Part shown: positions 18,662 to 27,215 of the stretch, one piece after another
How the letters are laid out: the number at the start of each line of letters is the position of its first letter
Position numbering within the stretch: position 1 is the stretch's first letter
Source of the DNA: CAIURC01 sp043777315
GTDB lineage: Bacteria > Verrucomicrobiota > Verrucomicrobiia > Chthoniobacterales > Chthoniobacteraceae
NCBI GenBank assembly: GCA_043777315.1
Contig: JAYVPW010000058.1
Location: 62,001 to 126,000, forward strand
Reading direction: 5' to 3'
DNA length: 64,000 nt
Program-made: the position numbers and the translations under genes
The notes under the pieces: generated by a model
Seen by the model: the letters and a program-made list of their open reading frames with translations, nothing else
What the model was told of the DNA's origin: nothing
Database searches by the model: none

Positions 18662-20319
18662 ACACGGCGGCTTTGTTGGCAGCCCCTGAGTTCGACGAAC
18701 TCGACCGTCATTTTGCGCGCTTCATCGGGGAGTTTGGCGGCGGTGACTTGGCTGTGGCGGCAGCAGCATTCCTAAGTCGAAATATCCGGCGCGGACATAT
18801 CTGTCTCGATCTCGCGGGGTCCGGTAATTTGGAAGGATCGCTGCGTGATGTTTCGTGGCCTAACATGTCAGAATGGCAGGGCGAATTGAGCCAAAGCAGA
18901 GCTACAGGAGGGCCTGACGACGGACGGCCTCTCGTGCTGACGAGTGCGGGACGGTTATACCTTCGGCGCTACTGGGAGTATGAGCGGTTGCTTGCGAAGG
19001 CGATCCTGGATCGCTGCGATCGAGGGTTGTCGGTTAAGCCCGATGCAGACCTTCAGAAGTTGGCGATTGAGACCGCACTGACCCGACGCTTTGTCGTCAT
19101 CTCCGGCGGGCCGGGGACTGGCAAGACGACGACCGTGTTGAAGGTTCTCCGCCGGATGGTGAATGCGCCCGACGGGAGGCATCTGCGAATTGCACTGGCG
19201 GCGCCGACAGGAAAGGCGGCGGCCCGTTTGCAGGAGAGTTTGCGTGCCGGGAGTGAGTCAGATTCGGCGGGAGAGGTTCTCCCGAAGACAGTTTCAACGA
19301 TTCATCGCTTGCTCGGCGCGCGGCATGGCTCTGTCTATTTTCGACATCACGCAAAGAATCCTCTGCCAGTTGATGTCGTGGTTGTAGATGAGGCATCGAT
19401 GGTAGCTCTGCCCATGATGGCAAAGCTCTTCGACGCGCTGCCCGCGCACGCGCGAGTGATTCTGCTCGGTGATCGTTATCAACTCGCGTCCGTGGAGCCG
19501 GGTGCGGTTTTGGGTGAGATCGCGGACGCGGCTTCTGTGCCCGGCGGACCGTTGGAGGGAAGTCTCGTGACGCTGCAAAAGAACTATCGCTTCGGTGACG
19601 AGAGCCCGATCGCGACGCTCTGCGAATTGGTCCGCACGGGTAGTGTCGAAGAAACACTGGCGATGTTGCAGCAGAGCGAGCATCCGGGACTCGGTGGCGC
19701 TCTGACTCCTTCGCCGACACAACTCGCAACCATGCTGCGCGCGCAAGTCATTGAAGGTTATTCGACTTATCTTCGCGCGGGAGATGCGGGCAATGCGCTT
19801 CGGGAGTTCCAAGGGTTCCGGGTCTTGTGCGCGTTGCGGACGGGGCCTTTTGGGGTGGTGAATGTGAACCGGCTCATCGAGGGCATTTTACGGCAGGAAG
19901 GACTCATCACTGGCACGCAGAAGCTTTGCGCGGGGATGCCGTTGCTGGTGACGCGGAATGACTATCAACTGCATCTCTACAACGGCGACATCGGCATTCT
20001 CCTGCCCGATGACACTGGCGCGCTGTTGGCTTGGTTCGTCGGTGAAGACGGGAACTTGCGGCACATTTCCCCGGCGCGGCTGCCGGAGCATGAGCCGGCT
20101 TTTGCGATGACTGTTCACAAGAGCCAGGGCTCGGAGTTTGAGAAGGTGCTGCTGCTCTTGCCGGAAGCAGACAGCCCGGTGCTGACTCGAGAACTCGTTT
20201 ATACCGGCCTCACGCGGGCGCGGAAACGGGTGGATGTCTGGTACCGGGAAGCGAGTCTTCGCATCGCGTTGGCCCGGCAGATTCGGCGGGATTCGGGCTT
20301 GCGGGACGCGCTGAGTTGA
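18658..20319 (+). CDS. recD: Exodeoxyribonuclease V subunit alpha (RecD), 5'-3' helicase
   Basis: 553 aa (E. coli 608). An SF1B helicase with Walker A in ISGGPGTGKTTTVLKVLRR (about residues 148-166), LAAPTGKAAARLQESL, Walker B in DVVVVDEASMVALPMMAKL, and motif III ILLGDRYQLASVEPGAVLG. The C-terminal UvrD-like AFAMTVHKSQGSEFEKVLLLLP is followed by YTGLTRARKRVDVW. The N-terminal about 110 residues match the short RecD N-terminal domain that contacts RecC. It completes a full, apparently intact RecBCD; no frameshift was seen. The gene ends 15 bases before the convergent DUF1501 gene. Confidence 0.96.
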   Translation: MNTAALLAAPEFDELDRHFARFIGEFGGGDLAVAAAAFLSRNIRRGHICLDLAGSGNLEGSLRDVSWPNMSEWQGELSQSRATGGPDDGRPLVLTSAGRLYLRRYWEYERLLAKAILDRCDRGLSVKPDADLQKLAIETALTRRFVVISGGPGTGKTTTVLKVLRRMVNAPDGRHLRIALAAPTGKAAARLQESLRAGSESDSAGEVLPKTVSTIHRLLGARHGSVYFRHHAKNPLPVDVVVVDEASMVALPMMAKLFDALPAHARVILLGDRYQLASVEPGAVLGEIADAASVPGGPLEGSLVTLQKNYRFGDESPIATLCELVRTGSVEETLAMLQQSEHPGLGGALTPSPTQLATMLRAQVIEGYSTYLRAGDAGNALREFQGFRVLCALRTGPFGVVNVNRLIEGILRQEGLITGTQKLCAGMPLLVTRNDYQLHLYNGDIGILLPDDTGALLAWFVGEDGNLRHISPARLPEHEPAFAMTVHKSQGSEFEKVLLLLPEADSPVLTRELVYTGLTRARKRVDVWYREASLRIALARQIRRDSGLRDALS

Positions 20320-20334
20320 TGATCTGCGAGCAGA

Positions 20335-21777
20335 TTACGAAAGGATTTCGCGGATCACTTTCCCGTGGACGTCGGTGAGACGGAAATCGCGGCCTCCAAA
20401 ACGGTATGTGAGCTTCTCGTGGTCGATGCCGAGGAGGTGAAACATGGTGGCGTAGAGGTCGTAAACGGTGGTGACGTTTTCGACGGCGTGGTAGCCGAGT
20501 TCGTCGGTCGCTCCGTAAGCCGTGCCGCCGCGGATGCCGCCGCCGGCCATCCAGACGCTGAAGCCGAATGGGTTGTGGTCGCGCCCGTCGCTGCCTTGCG
20601 AAAAGGGGGTGCGGCCGAATTCGCCAGCCCACAAAATGAGCGTCTGGTCGAAGAGCCCGCGGGCTTTTAGATCGGTGATCAAGCCCGCCAGCGGCTGATC
20701 GACTTGATGCGCCATCGCGCCGTGTCCTTCCTTGATTTTGCTGTGCTGGTCCCACGGGTTCGGGGCGTTGCCCGCGCCGATGTTTTTGTTGAGGCAGCTC
20801 AATTCGACGAAGCGCACGCCGCGCTCGATCAGGCGTCTCGCGACGAGGCACTGCCGCGCGTAGCCGGCTTTTTCCGGGTCGGTGGAGTCGAGGCCGTAGA
20901 GTTTTTTGGTCGCGTCACTTTCACCGGCGATGTCGCAGAGCTCAGGCACGGCGGTCTGCATCCGATACGCGGTTTCGTAGTTTCGGATCGCGGCATCGAC
21001 CTGCGGCTCGCTCGCGCTGCGAAGGAATTTTTCGTCCATCCCGCGCATGAAACCGAGCCGTCCGCGCTGGCCCGCGTCGCTCTCCCGCGGCTTGATGTTC
21101 GCGAGTGCTTCGGCGGCGTCGGCGCGGAGGATCGATGCCTGATGTTCGCCGGGAAGGTAGCCGTTGCCGAAGACACCGACCCCGCCGAGTGGCGCGACCG
21201 CGTTCCCGCTTTGCAGGACGATGAAGCCGGGCAGGTCTTTGTTTTCGGTGCCGAGACCGTAGCTCGTCCACGCGCCCGCGCTGGGGTGCCCCATGAACGG
21301 AAAACCGGTGTGCGCGACGTAGTTTCCCTGCGCGTGTTCGTTCACCTTGCTCGTCATCGATCGGATCACCGCGAGGTCGTCGGCGCACTCTGCGAGGCGG
21401 GGAAAAAGCTCGCTCACCGGGAGCCCGCTTTTTCCGCGCGGGCGGGATTCCCACGGGCTGGCCATGATGTTGCCGTTTTCGTTGAAGACGGTGCGCTGGA
21501 CAGGCACGGGCATCGGCTGGCCGTGGCGTTTCGCGAGCTCGGGTTTCGGGTCGAAGGAATCGACGTGCGAGACTCCGCCGGACATGTAGGCGAAAATGAC
21601 GTGCTTCACGCGCGGTGGAAAATGCGGACCGGCGGGACGCAATCCGGCCGGGAGCGCGCCGTAGCCTCGGTCGGAAAGCAGGCCGCCGAGCGCGACCGCG
21701 CCGAATCCGAGCGAGCAGCGGCGAAGCACCTCGCGGCGGGTCAAACCGCACGCGTGCGAGGCGAATTTATCGGACAT
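20335..21777 (-). CDS. DUF1501 domain-containing protein with Tat signal
   Basis: 480 aa. The N-terminus holds a twin-arginine-type export signal (LTRREVLRRCSLGFGAVALGG). The DUF1501 body follows with the characteristic KHVIFAYMSGGVSHVDSFDPKP near residue 60, FVELSCLNKNIGAGNAPNPWDQHSKI-like segment (GNAPNPWDQHSKIKEGHG), and ILWAGEFGRTPFSQGSDGRDH. The fold is sulfatase/alkaline-phosphatase-like, and the family is strongly expanded in Planctomycetes and Verrucomicrobia. It is encoded immediately after the cytochrome/DUF1553 gene with an 11-base overlap, the standard pairing. The pair is generally suspected to act on complex polysaccharides, but the substrate is unproven. Confidence 0.92.
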   Translation of the reverse strand: MSDKFASHACGLTRREVLRRCSLGFGAVALGGLLSDRGYGALPAGLRPAGPHFPPRVKHVIFAYMSGGVSHVDSFDPKPELAKRHGQPMPVPVQRTVFNENGNIMASPWESRPRGKSGLPVSELFPRLAECADDLAVIRSMTSKVNEHAQGNYVAHTGFPFMGHPSAGAWTSYGLGTENKDLPGFIVLQSGNAVAPLGGVGVFGNGYLPGEHQASILRADAAEALANIKPRESDAGQRGRLGFMRGMDEKFLRSASEPQVDAAIRNYETAYRMQTAVPELCDIAGESDATKKLYGLDSTDPEKAGYARQCLVARRLIERGVRFVELSCLNKNIGAGNAPNPWDQHSKIKEGHGAMAHQVDQPLAGLITDLKARGLFDQTLILWAGEFGRTPFSQGSDGRDHNPFGFSVWMAGGGIRGGTAYGATDELGYHAVENVTTVYDLYATMFHLLGIDHEKLTYRFGGRDFRLTDVHGKVIREILS

Positions 21778-24700
21778 AAATGAACTCCTTCAGGTTGAAG
21801 AGCGACTGCGCAAAGTCCTGCCAGACGCGCTCGTTTCCGAGTGTCGCGTCGGACGCGATCTTCTGCTCGCGGGCGAGCTGCGCGAGGTAGCTGGACGAGG
21901 CGGCGAGTTCGTCGCTGGAGGGCGGGCGAGCGAAGGCGGCGGCGAACATCCGGCGCACGCGGGCGTCGGCATTTTCATCCGCACCGGTGCGGAGAAGCGA
22001 CTGCGCCCACGCGCGGGCCTGGTCGATGACGAAGGGCGCGTTCAGCATCGTGAGCGACTGCGCCGGGACGTTGGTCGCGTCACGCCGGCCGAGCGTGGTG
22101 AAGGGAACTGGCGCGTCGAAAACCTGAAGGAACGGGTTCAGATTTGTGCGTTTGATTTGAAGATAAATGCTGCGTCGCGGGGCGTCGAAACCGTCGCCGG
22201 GCCCGCCCATTTTCGGGTCGAGTTTTCCGGCCACGGCGAGGAGCGAATCGCGGATCGCCTCGGCCTCCAGCCGGCGCACGCGCGTGTGCGAGAGCCACTC
22301 GTTTCCGGGATCGATCTCGGCCGCGTGCGGCGACGCTTCGCTGCTCATTTGAAAGGCGCGCGAGGTCACGAGGAAGGTGATCATTTCCTTCACCGACCAG
22401 CCGTGCTCGACGAATCGCGTCGCGAGGAAATCGAGCAGCTCGGGATGCGTCGGCTTTTCGCCGAGGCGCCCGAAATTATCGGCCGTGGGCACGATCCCGC
22501 GGCCGAAAATCCATTGCCAAATACGGTTCACCATCACGCGCGCGGTGAGCGGATTGCGCGAGCCGGTGAGTTCGTTCGCGAGTTCGAGGCGTCCGCTGAG
22601 GGGGGTCTGAAACGGGCGGCTGCCGAGCACTTCGAGAAAGCGGCGCGGCACGGGTTCGCCCGGTTTGAGATGATCGCCCCGCGGCAGAAACGGCGCGTCG
22701 ATCCCGCTCGTTTCAAACACGCCCGGCGCACGCCGCGGGATCGGCACTTCGTTTTCGAGCCGACGATATTCGGCGATCATCCCCGCGATTTTCGGCAGCG
22801 CCGGGAGCGCCGTGGGCAACACGTCGCGGCGCACCAAAACATCGAGCAGCGCCCGCTGCGGCTCCTTGATTTCGTTCATCCGAAATGCCGCGACGGCGTC
22901 GCGCAGGACGCGCTCGTAACGCGCCGCGAGCGCTGAGGCTGAGGCCGGAGCGTCGCCCGCGAGAAGCAGTTCCGCCGCCGGGGGCTCGTCGCGTGGCAGC
23001 TCTTTTCCGTCGCCGAAAACGACGCGATCGGCGGTGAACCACGACCGGCTGTCCTTCGGCACGGACTGCTCGCGGCGGGTGCTGTCCTCGGCGGTCACGA
23101 ACTCGAGATACGCCCACGACCCTTTCCGATACGCGGTGTCGAGCCGGATCCAGCCGGGTTCCCCGCTCTTGAATTCAAACTTCGGGAACGTCGGATTTTG
23201 GTTCAGCGGGTAGTGGTCGAACACGACCCGCAGCCACGCGCCGCCGCCGCCGGCGGCGCGGACGAAGATGCTGTCGCTGTCGATTTTGAAGCGCGGCGAC
23301 GCGAGCTGGCCGTTGTGTTTTCGCGAGAGCCGGTGCGTTGAAATGCCCGCGGGCAGCAAGCCGTCGAGCACACGGTCGCCGTCGGGATTCACGCCAAATT
23401 CCCCTGCCTTCGCGAACGGCTCCGCGAGGCCGAGGCCGTGGCTGAACCAGCGCGCATCGTCGCCCGCGGCGAAATTCCACGCAGGGCGAAAATGCTCGCG
23501 ATTGAAGGCGCGCGTTTCGTCGGATTTCGCCCGCATTTTCGCCGCGACGCGTGTCCACTCCGCCGCAAACGCGTCCGGGTCCGCGCCGCTGAGTTGCGAC
23601 CAAACGTGCAGCGGGTTCGCCGGGTTTTTCGCGGCGTCGGTGATCGCCGCGGCCAGCGGTTCGCCGTCGCGTGGATGCTGCAGACGATCGGAAAACTGCG
23701 CCGCCGTTTCTGTCCACGCATCGGCGAGCGTGTCGCGGATCGGGCCTTTCAACGCGGCGAGTTCGCTGTCGCGGCGGGCGAGCAGCGACGGCGCATCGAT
23801 CGTGACGAGCGCGGGACGGCAGCTCGCGAAGATGCCATAAAGCGCGGTGTAATCGCGCTGGCTGATCGCGTCGAATTTGTGGTCGTGGCAGCGCGCGCAC
23901 GAGACGGTGAGGCCCTGAAAAGTTTTGCTCACCACGTCGATCTGGTTGTCCACCGCCTTGGCCTGATCTTCGAGCGTATCGATGGGTTGGTAGCCATGCT
24001 CGACCAGTCGAAAGTGCGCGGTGCCGAGGATCGATTCGTTGAAATCATCCGCGCCTTTTCGAGGTCGCGGGAGGAGGTCGCCGGCGAGATGTTCGCGGAC
24101 GAATTGGTCGTACGGCACGTCGGCGTTGAACGCGCGAACGAGGTAATCGCGGTAGCGCCACGCGTCGGGAATTTCCGGGTCGCCCTCGCTGCCGTGCGTC
24201 TCGGCGTAACGCATGAGGTCCATCCAGTGCCGCGCCCAATGCTCGCCGAAACGTGGGCTCGCGAGCAGGCGGCGGGTGGCATTGCTGATTGCTGATTGCT
24301 GATTGCTGATTGATTCAAAAACGAACGCGTCCACTTCGTTTGGGGTCGGCGGGAGCCCGGTGAGGACGAAGGTGAGGCGGCGAATGATCGTCCGCGGATC
24401 GGCTTGGGCGCTCGGTTCCAGAGCTTTCGCCTCCATTTTTTCGAGGAGAAAAAGATCGACCGGATGCTCGGACCAGACGCGGTTTTTCACCGCGGGCAGG
24501 GCCGGTTTTTGCACGGGCTGGAGCGCCCACCAGCTTTTGCGGGCGGCGAGCAATTCGCTCCAGACCGGCTTGCCGGATTGCTCGTGCGGCGGTTCGTCGC
24601 GCGGATCGGGCCCGCCCATGTTCACCCATTTCTCAAAGTCGGCGATGATCGGGTCGTCGAGCTTCGGCGACTTGGCGGGCATCTTGAGATCGGGGTCTTC

Positions 24701-24985
24701 GTGCCGGATCGACTGGATGAGCAGGCTCTTCGCCGCCTGCCCCGGGACGATCACGTCGCCGGAATCGCCGCCCGCGTTCCAGCCCTCGCGCGAGTCGAGC
24801 CGGAGCCCGCCCTTTTGCTTTTTCGCGCCGTGGCATTCGTAGCATTCCGCCGCGAGCACGGGCCGGATTTTCGCCTCAAAAAAGTCGGCCTGCTCGGGCG
24901 AAATCGGTGCCGCCGGCGCGGTGCTCGCGGCGACAATAAGCAGCAGCGCCGCGGCGATCCCGCGGATTTCGCGGAGTCGCTTCAT
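21767..24985 (-). CDS. PSCyt1-DUF1549-DUF1553 (PSD1) secreted protein
   Basis: 1072 aa with an N-terminal signal peptide (AALLLIVAASTAPAA). Residues 42-60 hold the Planctomycete cytochrome C motif CYECHG (C48, C51, H52). DUF1549 follows (WALQPVQKPALPAVKNRV, then RHWMDLMRYAETHGSEGDPE), with a second CARCHDHKFD motif that could bind another haem. A central carbohydrate-binding-like beta region comes next, then C-terminal DUF1553 (LTGSRNPLTARVMVNRIWQW, RSIYLQIKRTNLNPFLQVFD). The protein partners DUF1501. An oddity is a short SISNQQSAISN stretch near residue 226, produced by a heptamer tandem repeat in the DNA (24282-24309) that looks inserted between conserved blocks. Confidence 0.93.
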   Translation of the reverse strand: MKRLREIRGIAAALLLIVAASTAPAAPISPEQADFFEAKIRPVLAAECYECHGAKKQKGGLRLDSREGWNAGGDSGDVIVPGQAAKSLLIQSIRHEDPDLKMPAKSPKLDDPIIADFEKWVNMGGPDPRDEPPHEQSGKPVWSELLAARKSWWALQPVQKPALPAVKNRVWSEHPVDLFLLEKMEAKALEPSAQADPRTIIRRLTFVLTGLPPTPNEVDAFVFESISNQQSAISNATRRLLASPRFGEHWARHWMDLMRYAETHGSEGDPEIPDAWRYRDYLVRAFNADVPYDQFVREHLAGDLLPRPRKGADDFNESILGTAHFRLVEHGYQPIDTLEDQAKAVDNQIDVVSKTFQGLTVSCARCHDHKFDAISQRDYTALYGIFASCRPALVTIDAPSLLARRDSELAALKGPIRDTLADAWTETAAQFSDRLQHPRDGEPLAAAITDAAKNPANPLHVWSQLSGADPDAFAAEWTRVAAKMRAKSDETRAFNREHFRPAWNFAAGDDARWFSHGLGLAEPFAKAGEFGVNPDGDRVLDGLLPAGISTHRLSRKHNGQLASPRFKIDSDSIFVRAAGGGGAWLRVVFDHYPLNQNPTFPKFEFKSGEPGWIRLDTAYRKGSWAYLEFVTAEDSTRREQSVPKDSRSWFTADRVVFGDGKELPRDEPPAAELLLAGDAPASASALAARYERVLRDAVAAFRMNEIKEPQRALLDVLVRRDVLPTALPALPKIAGMIAEYRRLENEVPIPRRAPGVFETSGIDAPFLPRGDHLKPGEPVPRRFLEVLGSRPFQTPLSGRLELANELTGSRNPLTARVMVNRIWQWIFGRGIVPTADNFGRLGEKPTHPELLDFLATRFVEHGWSVKEMITFLVTSRAFQMSSEASPHAAEIDPGNEWLSHTRVRRLEAEAIRDSLLAVAGKLDPKMGGPGDGFDAPRRSIYLQIKRTNLNPFLQVFDAPVPFTTLGRRDATNVPAQSLTMLNAPFVIDQARAWAQSLLRTGADENADARVRRMFAAAFARPPSSDELAASSSYLAQLAREQKIASDATLGNERVWQDFAQSLFNLKEFIYVR
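24281..24315. repeat. TTGCTGA heptamer tandem repeat inside a coding region
   Basis: Four exact copies of TTGCTGA (24282-24309) plus a degenerate fifth (TTGATTC). Since 7 is not a multiple of 3, each unit is read in a different frame, yielding the SISNQQSAISN peptide in the PSD1 protein. The same unit occurs at 37134-37168 at the start of the GTPase gene. It is a dispersed short-tandem-repeat family. Confidence 0.9.
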
Positions 24986-25521
24986 TCGCGCTCGGGCGGG
25001 TCCTCGTGAAAACCGATCGGCTGCCGCGGCTCCTCCGGCGGATTCATCAGCTCGCGCAGCAGCTCGAAAATGTTCTGGATCGCCGCGTCGTGGCCGCCGA
25101 ATTGCCGCTCCAATTCCGCGACGCGCTCAGCGAGTTGCCGGTTCTCGCTGAGCAACTGCCGGAGCTGCACGAACGCCCGCACGATCTGCAAACTCGCCTG
25201 CACGGCGACGCCGCTGTTCAGGATGCTCGCGAGCATCAGCGCGCCGTGCTCGGTGAAGACGGTGGGAAGCGCGCGCCGGCCTCCGTGACCCAAACTTGAG
25301 GTCGCAATTTGCGACCTCAAGTTCTCGAACTCTTCCGTCGTGAGCTGGAATGCGAAGTCGGACGGGAAGCGGTCGGCATTCCGCCGGACCTGCTCGTTGA
25401 GCCGCTTCGTCGTCACGCCGTAGATTGCCGCAAGCTCCGAATCGAGCATTACTCTTTCCCCACGAATCAAATAGATCCCCTGCTGGATGCGTTCGATGGG
25501 GATCAGGCTTTCGGTCTTCAT
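24982..25521 (-). CDS. ORF6N (KilA-N-like) domain DNA-binding protein
   Basis: 179 aa. Residues about 8-95 match the ORF6N domain: IPIERIQQGIYLIRGERVML, DSELAAIYGVTTKRLNEQVRRN, RFPSDFAFQLTTEEF, and the closing RRALPTVFTEHGALMLASIL. A short coiled-coil segment follows (LLSENRQLAERVAELERQF) and a Pro/Glu-rich tail. Such proteins come from phages and mobile DNA and are widely scattered in this phylum. The 3' end overlaps the downstream PSD1 start by ATGA. A 31-base palindrome sits inside the gene, and a near-identical one lies just upstream of its start codon, which suggests self-regulation. Confidence 0.9.
   Translation of the reverse strand: MKTESLIPIERIQQGIYLIRGERVMLDSELAAIYGVTTKRLNEQVRRNADRFPSDFAFQLTTEEFENLRSQIATSSLGHGGRRALPTVFTEHGALMLASILNSGVAVQASLQIVRAFVQLRQLLSENRQLAERVAELERQFGGHDAAIQNIFELLRELMNPPEEPRQPIGFHEDPPERE
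25293..25323. promoter_or_regulatory. Perfect 15+1+15 palindrome inside the ORF6N gene
   Basis: Left arm AACTTGAGGTCGCAA (25293-25307), one spacer base, right arm TTGCGACCTCAAGTT (25309-25323), with no mismatch. It encodes the ENLRSQIATSS stretch. A near copy lies upstream of the start codon at 25532-25562, so it may be an operator for the encoded protein. Function is inferred from the duplication. Confidence 0.5.
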
Positions 25522-25531
25522 GAGGGGAAGA

Positions 25532-25562
25532 AACTTGAAGTCGCAATTTGCGACATCAAAGC
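25532..25562. promoter_or_regulatory. Palindrome upstream of the ORF6N gene, copy of the intragenic one
   Basis: 31 bases differing at 5 positions from 25293-25323, 11 bases upstream of the ORF6N start codon on the minus strand. It overlaps the stop codon of the upstream ferredoxin gene (25556-25558). The position would allow steric control of translation or transcription of the regulator. Confidence 0.5.
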
Positions 25563-26392
25563 GCTGCGAGGGCCGCCTGCGCTCTTGCCGCAGCTTCTTC
25601 CGCGCGGCGGGCGATCTCTTCGGGCGCCGGGAGCGACATTAGGACTTCGGGCGGGATGTCCCCGGCCGCCGCGAGTTTGATGAGGCACTTTTGGCGTTCG
25701 GAGAGGGCCTTGTCGGCGTCGCGTTCCTTGCCGAAGCGGGACTTCGCTTTCTCGCTGCGAAGCCGGAGCATTTCGTAAACGTCGCCGCCGAGGAGGGCGG
25801 AAATATCGACCTTCATTTTCTCTTTTTGAAGGTCGGCGTCGCTGACGAGGTCGCCGTTGATCGGGCCCGCTTTGTATTTCGGAAACATGATCGCGGCCTC
25901 GGGGCAGACGCGCGAGCAGGCGGGGCAGTTGGTTTTGCAGTTGTCGTTGTTCTGCACCTGGATGCGCCGCTCTTCATCGACGCCGTAAACTCCGAAAAGG
26001 CAGAAGCTGAGGCACTGCATGCAGTTCGTGCAGCGGTCGTAATCGATGACCGGGAACCACGGTTTCCACGCGCCATGCTGCGCCGCGCCGAGCTCGGTGC
26101 GGGTGGTCTCGACGAGGTCGGAAATCTGCGCGGGATTGAGCCCGGCGATGTCGTGCGAGCGGACTTCCTTTCCGTGGGAGAATTCAGGGCCGCCGTCGGC
26201 GAAACGACCGAGCATCAGCGTCGCGCTGGAATCGACCGGAGCAACGGCGCGGTCGCCGCCGGTGCGCGTGATGGAATATCCGCGTTCGAGCAACGCGGTC
26301 ATCGTCGCGAAGCGGTCGGCGGCTTCGAGGGAGTGCGCGCCGGGGCCTTCGTAAAGGATGACGCGGAGGGCGGGTTGGTCGCGGAGGGACAT
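25556..26392 (-). CDS. 4Fe-4S dicluster ferredoxin-type protein
   Basis: 278 aa. The centre holds two cysteine groups: C121-x2-C124-x2-C127-x3-C131 (DRCTNCMQCLSFC) and C152-x3-C156-x2-C159-x3-C163 (NCKTNCPACSRVCP), enough for two [4Fe-4S] clusters. Residues 1-105 form a Rossmann-like domain (LRVILYEGPGAHSLEAADRF) and the C-terminal about 100 residues are charged and helical, ending alanine-rich. It overlaps the upstream small cysteine-containing gene by one base (26392), so both belong to one operon. It is probably a cytoplasmic electron-transfer or redox-sensing protein; the donor and acceptor are not indicated. Confidence 0.8.
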   Translation of the reverse strand: MSLRDQPALRVILYEGPGAHSLEAADRFATMTALLERGYSITRTGGDRAVAPVDSSATLMLGRFADGGPEFSHGKEVRSHDIAGLNPAQISDLVETTRTELGAAQHGAWKPWFPVIDYDRCTNCMQCLSFCLFGVYGVDEERRIQVQNNDNCKTNCPACSRVCPEAAIMFPKYKAGPINGDLVSDADLQKEKMKVDISALLGGDVYEMLRLRSEKAKSRFGKERDADKALSERQKCLIKLAAAGDIPPEVLMSLPAPEEIARRAEEAAARAQAALAAL

Positions 26393-26778
26393 CAGATTGG
26401 CGATTGGCCGGACGCGTCGATTTTCACGGGGAGATTTGGCTTCAGTTCGGCGGAAAGGAGCGCGGCGAAAACGTCGGCGGCGGGCTCGACGCGCATGTTC
26501 AGCACCTCCGTGCTCGCCGCCGAAAGGTCGGCGCCAGCCTGGTGAAAAAGACCTTTCACCGCGCGCGGGAAACAGGCGGCGATCTTCAGCCCATCAGCCT
26601 TCGCGAGCCGTTGCAGCGCCGGGTCGCGCCGCGCCGCCAGTTCGCAAAGATCGGCGACCGCTTCGAAGGCGACCCCGGATTCGCAGAGCTGCCGGAGCAC
26701 GGAATCCTTCACCTCTTTCGGCACCACCTGCGCATATTGGCAGTGGCAATAAAGAATCGAAGGCGCGCGTTCGCTCAT
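26392..26778 (-). CDS. Small cysteine-motif protein linked to the ferredoxin gene
   Basis: 128 aa from the ATG at 26776-26778. The N-terminus begins ILYCHCQYAQVVP, followed by a conserved-looking FEAVADLCELAARRD and GLKIAACFPRAVKGLFHQAG, with four cysteines spaced as in heterodisulfide-reductase-associated or CoB/CoM-type iron-sulfur proteins. The resemblance is from memory and unverified. It overlaps the ferredoxin gene start. The pair probably functions together in electron transfer. The gene is divergent from the defence island, with 206 bases between the starts. Confidence 0.65.
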   Translation of the reverse strand: MSERAPSILYCHCQYAQVVPKEVKDSVLRQLCESGVAFEAVADLCELAARRDPALQRLAKADGLKIAACFPRAVKGLFHQAGADLSAASTEVLNMRVEPAADVFAALLSAELKPNLPVKIDASGQSPI

Positions 26779-26912
26779 GGGAAAAAGGCGGGTCACCCTA
26801 CGCTCAACCCGCCCCGGCAAAAGTCCTTTGTGCCGGCACGGTCCGGCGCTCATCGGCGGGCAATTTTGCAGAGATGAATCGCAGGTAACGCGGACGCTTC
26901 CCCGCGCAGGCA

Positions 26913-26933
26913 AATGTTCCAGTTCAGAACATT
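26913..26933. promoter_or_regulatory. Inverted repeat AATGTTC-n7-GAACATT in divergent promoter region
   Basis: Perfect 7-base arms with a 7-base spacer, about 52 bases upstream of the HTH gene start. Such spacing fits a dimeric regulator. It may belong to the HTH protein or to the opposite ferredoxin operon. The rest of 26779-26984 shows no gene. Confidence 0.4.
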
Positions 26934-26959
26934 GTAGCCGATCGTCCACAGACGTTTTC

Positions 26960-26973
26960 GTAGTCACGACTAC
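26960..26973. promoter_or_regulatory. C-box-like operator GTAGTC-AC-GACTAC
   Basis: Perfect 6+2+6 palindrome ending 11 bases before the ATG of the XRE gene at 26985. The AGTC...GACT core is the pattern bound by controller (C) proteins of type II restriction-modification systems, which autoregulate their own operon. Matching the downstream gene (small XRE protein before a methyltransferase), this is likely its self-binding site. Confidence 0.6.
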
Positions 26974-26984
26974 CGTTCGCGGGC

Positions 26985-27215
26985 ATGGCTCCCCCGCGTG
27001 ACCGTGCCCTGCACACCTTCGCCCGCAACGTCCTCCAGCAACGCGAAGCGCGCGGATTTTCGCAGGATCAACTCGCCGAAAAAGCGGACCTTGACCGCAC
27101 CTACATCAGCGGCATCGAGCGCGGCGTCCGCAACCCGAGCCTCGTCAGCATCTGCCGGCTCGCGAAGGCGCTTGGGCTCAGCGTCTCCGAGCTTTGCGAA
27201 GGCGTGCGGCCATGA
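26985..27215 (+). CDS. XRE-family HTH regulator, controller-type of R-M operon
   Basis: 76 aa, a bare helix-turn-helix protein: ALHTFARNVLQQREARGFSQ, QLAEKADLDRTYISGIERG, then VRNPSLVSICRLAKALGLSV. Size and composition match C-proteins that time expression of restriction enzymes. It overlaps the methyltransferase start by ATGA and has a C-box-like palindrome 11 bases upstream. It should bind as a dimer and first activate, then limit, the operon, if it is a true C protein; that role is inferred from context. Confidence 0.85.
   Translation: MAPPRDRALHTFARNVLQQREARGFSQDQLAEKADLDRTYISGIERGVRNPSLVSICRLAKALGLSVSELCEGVRP

Noticed and set aside
24281..24315. CRISPR-like repeats
   Set aside because: The units (7 or 8 bases) are contiguous, without spacers, and no cas gene is present.
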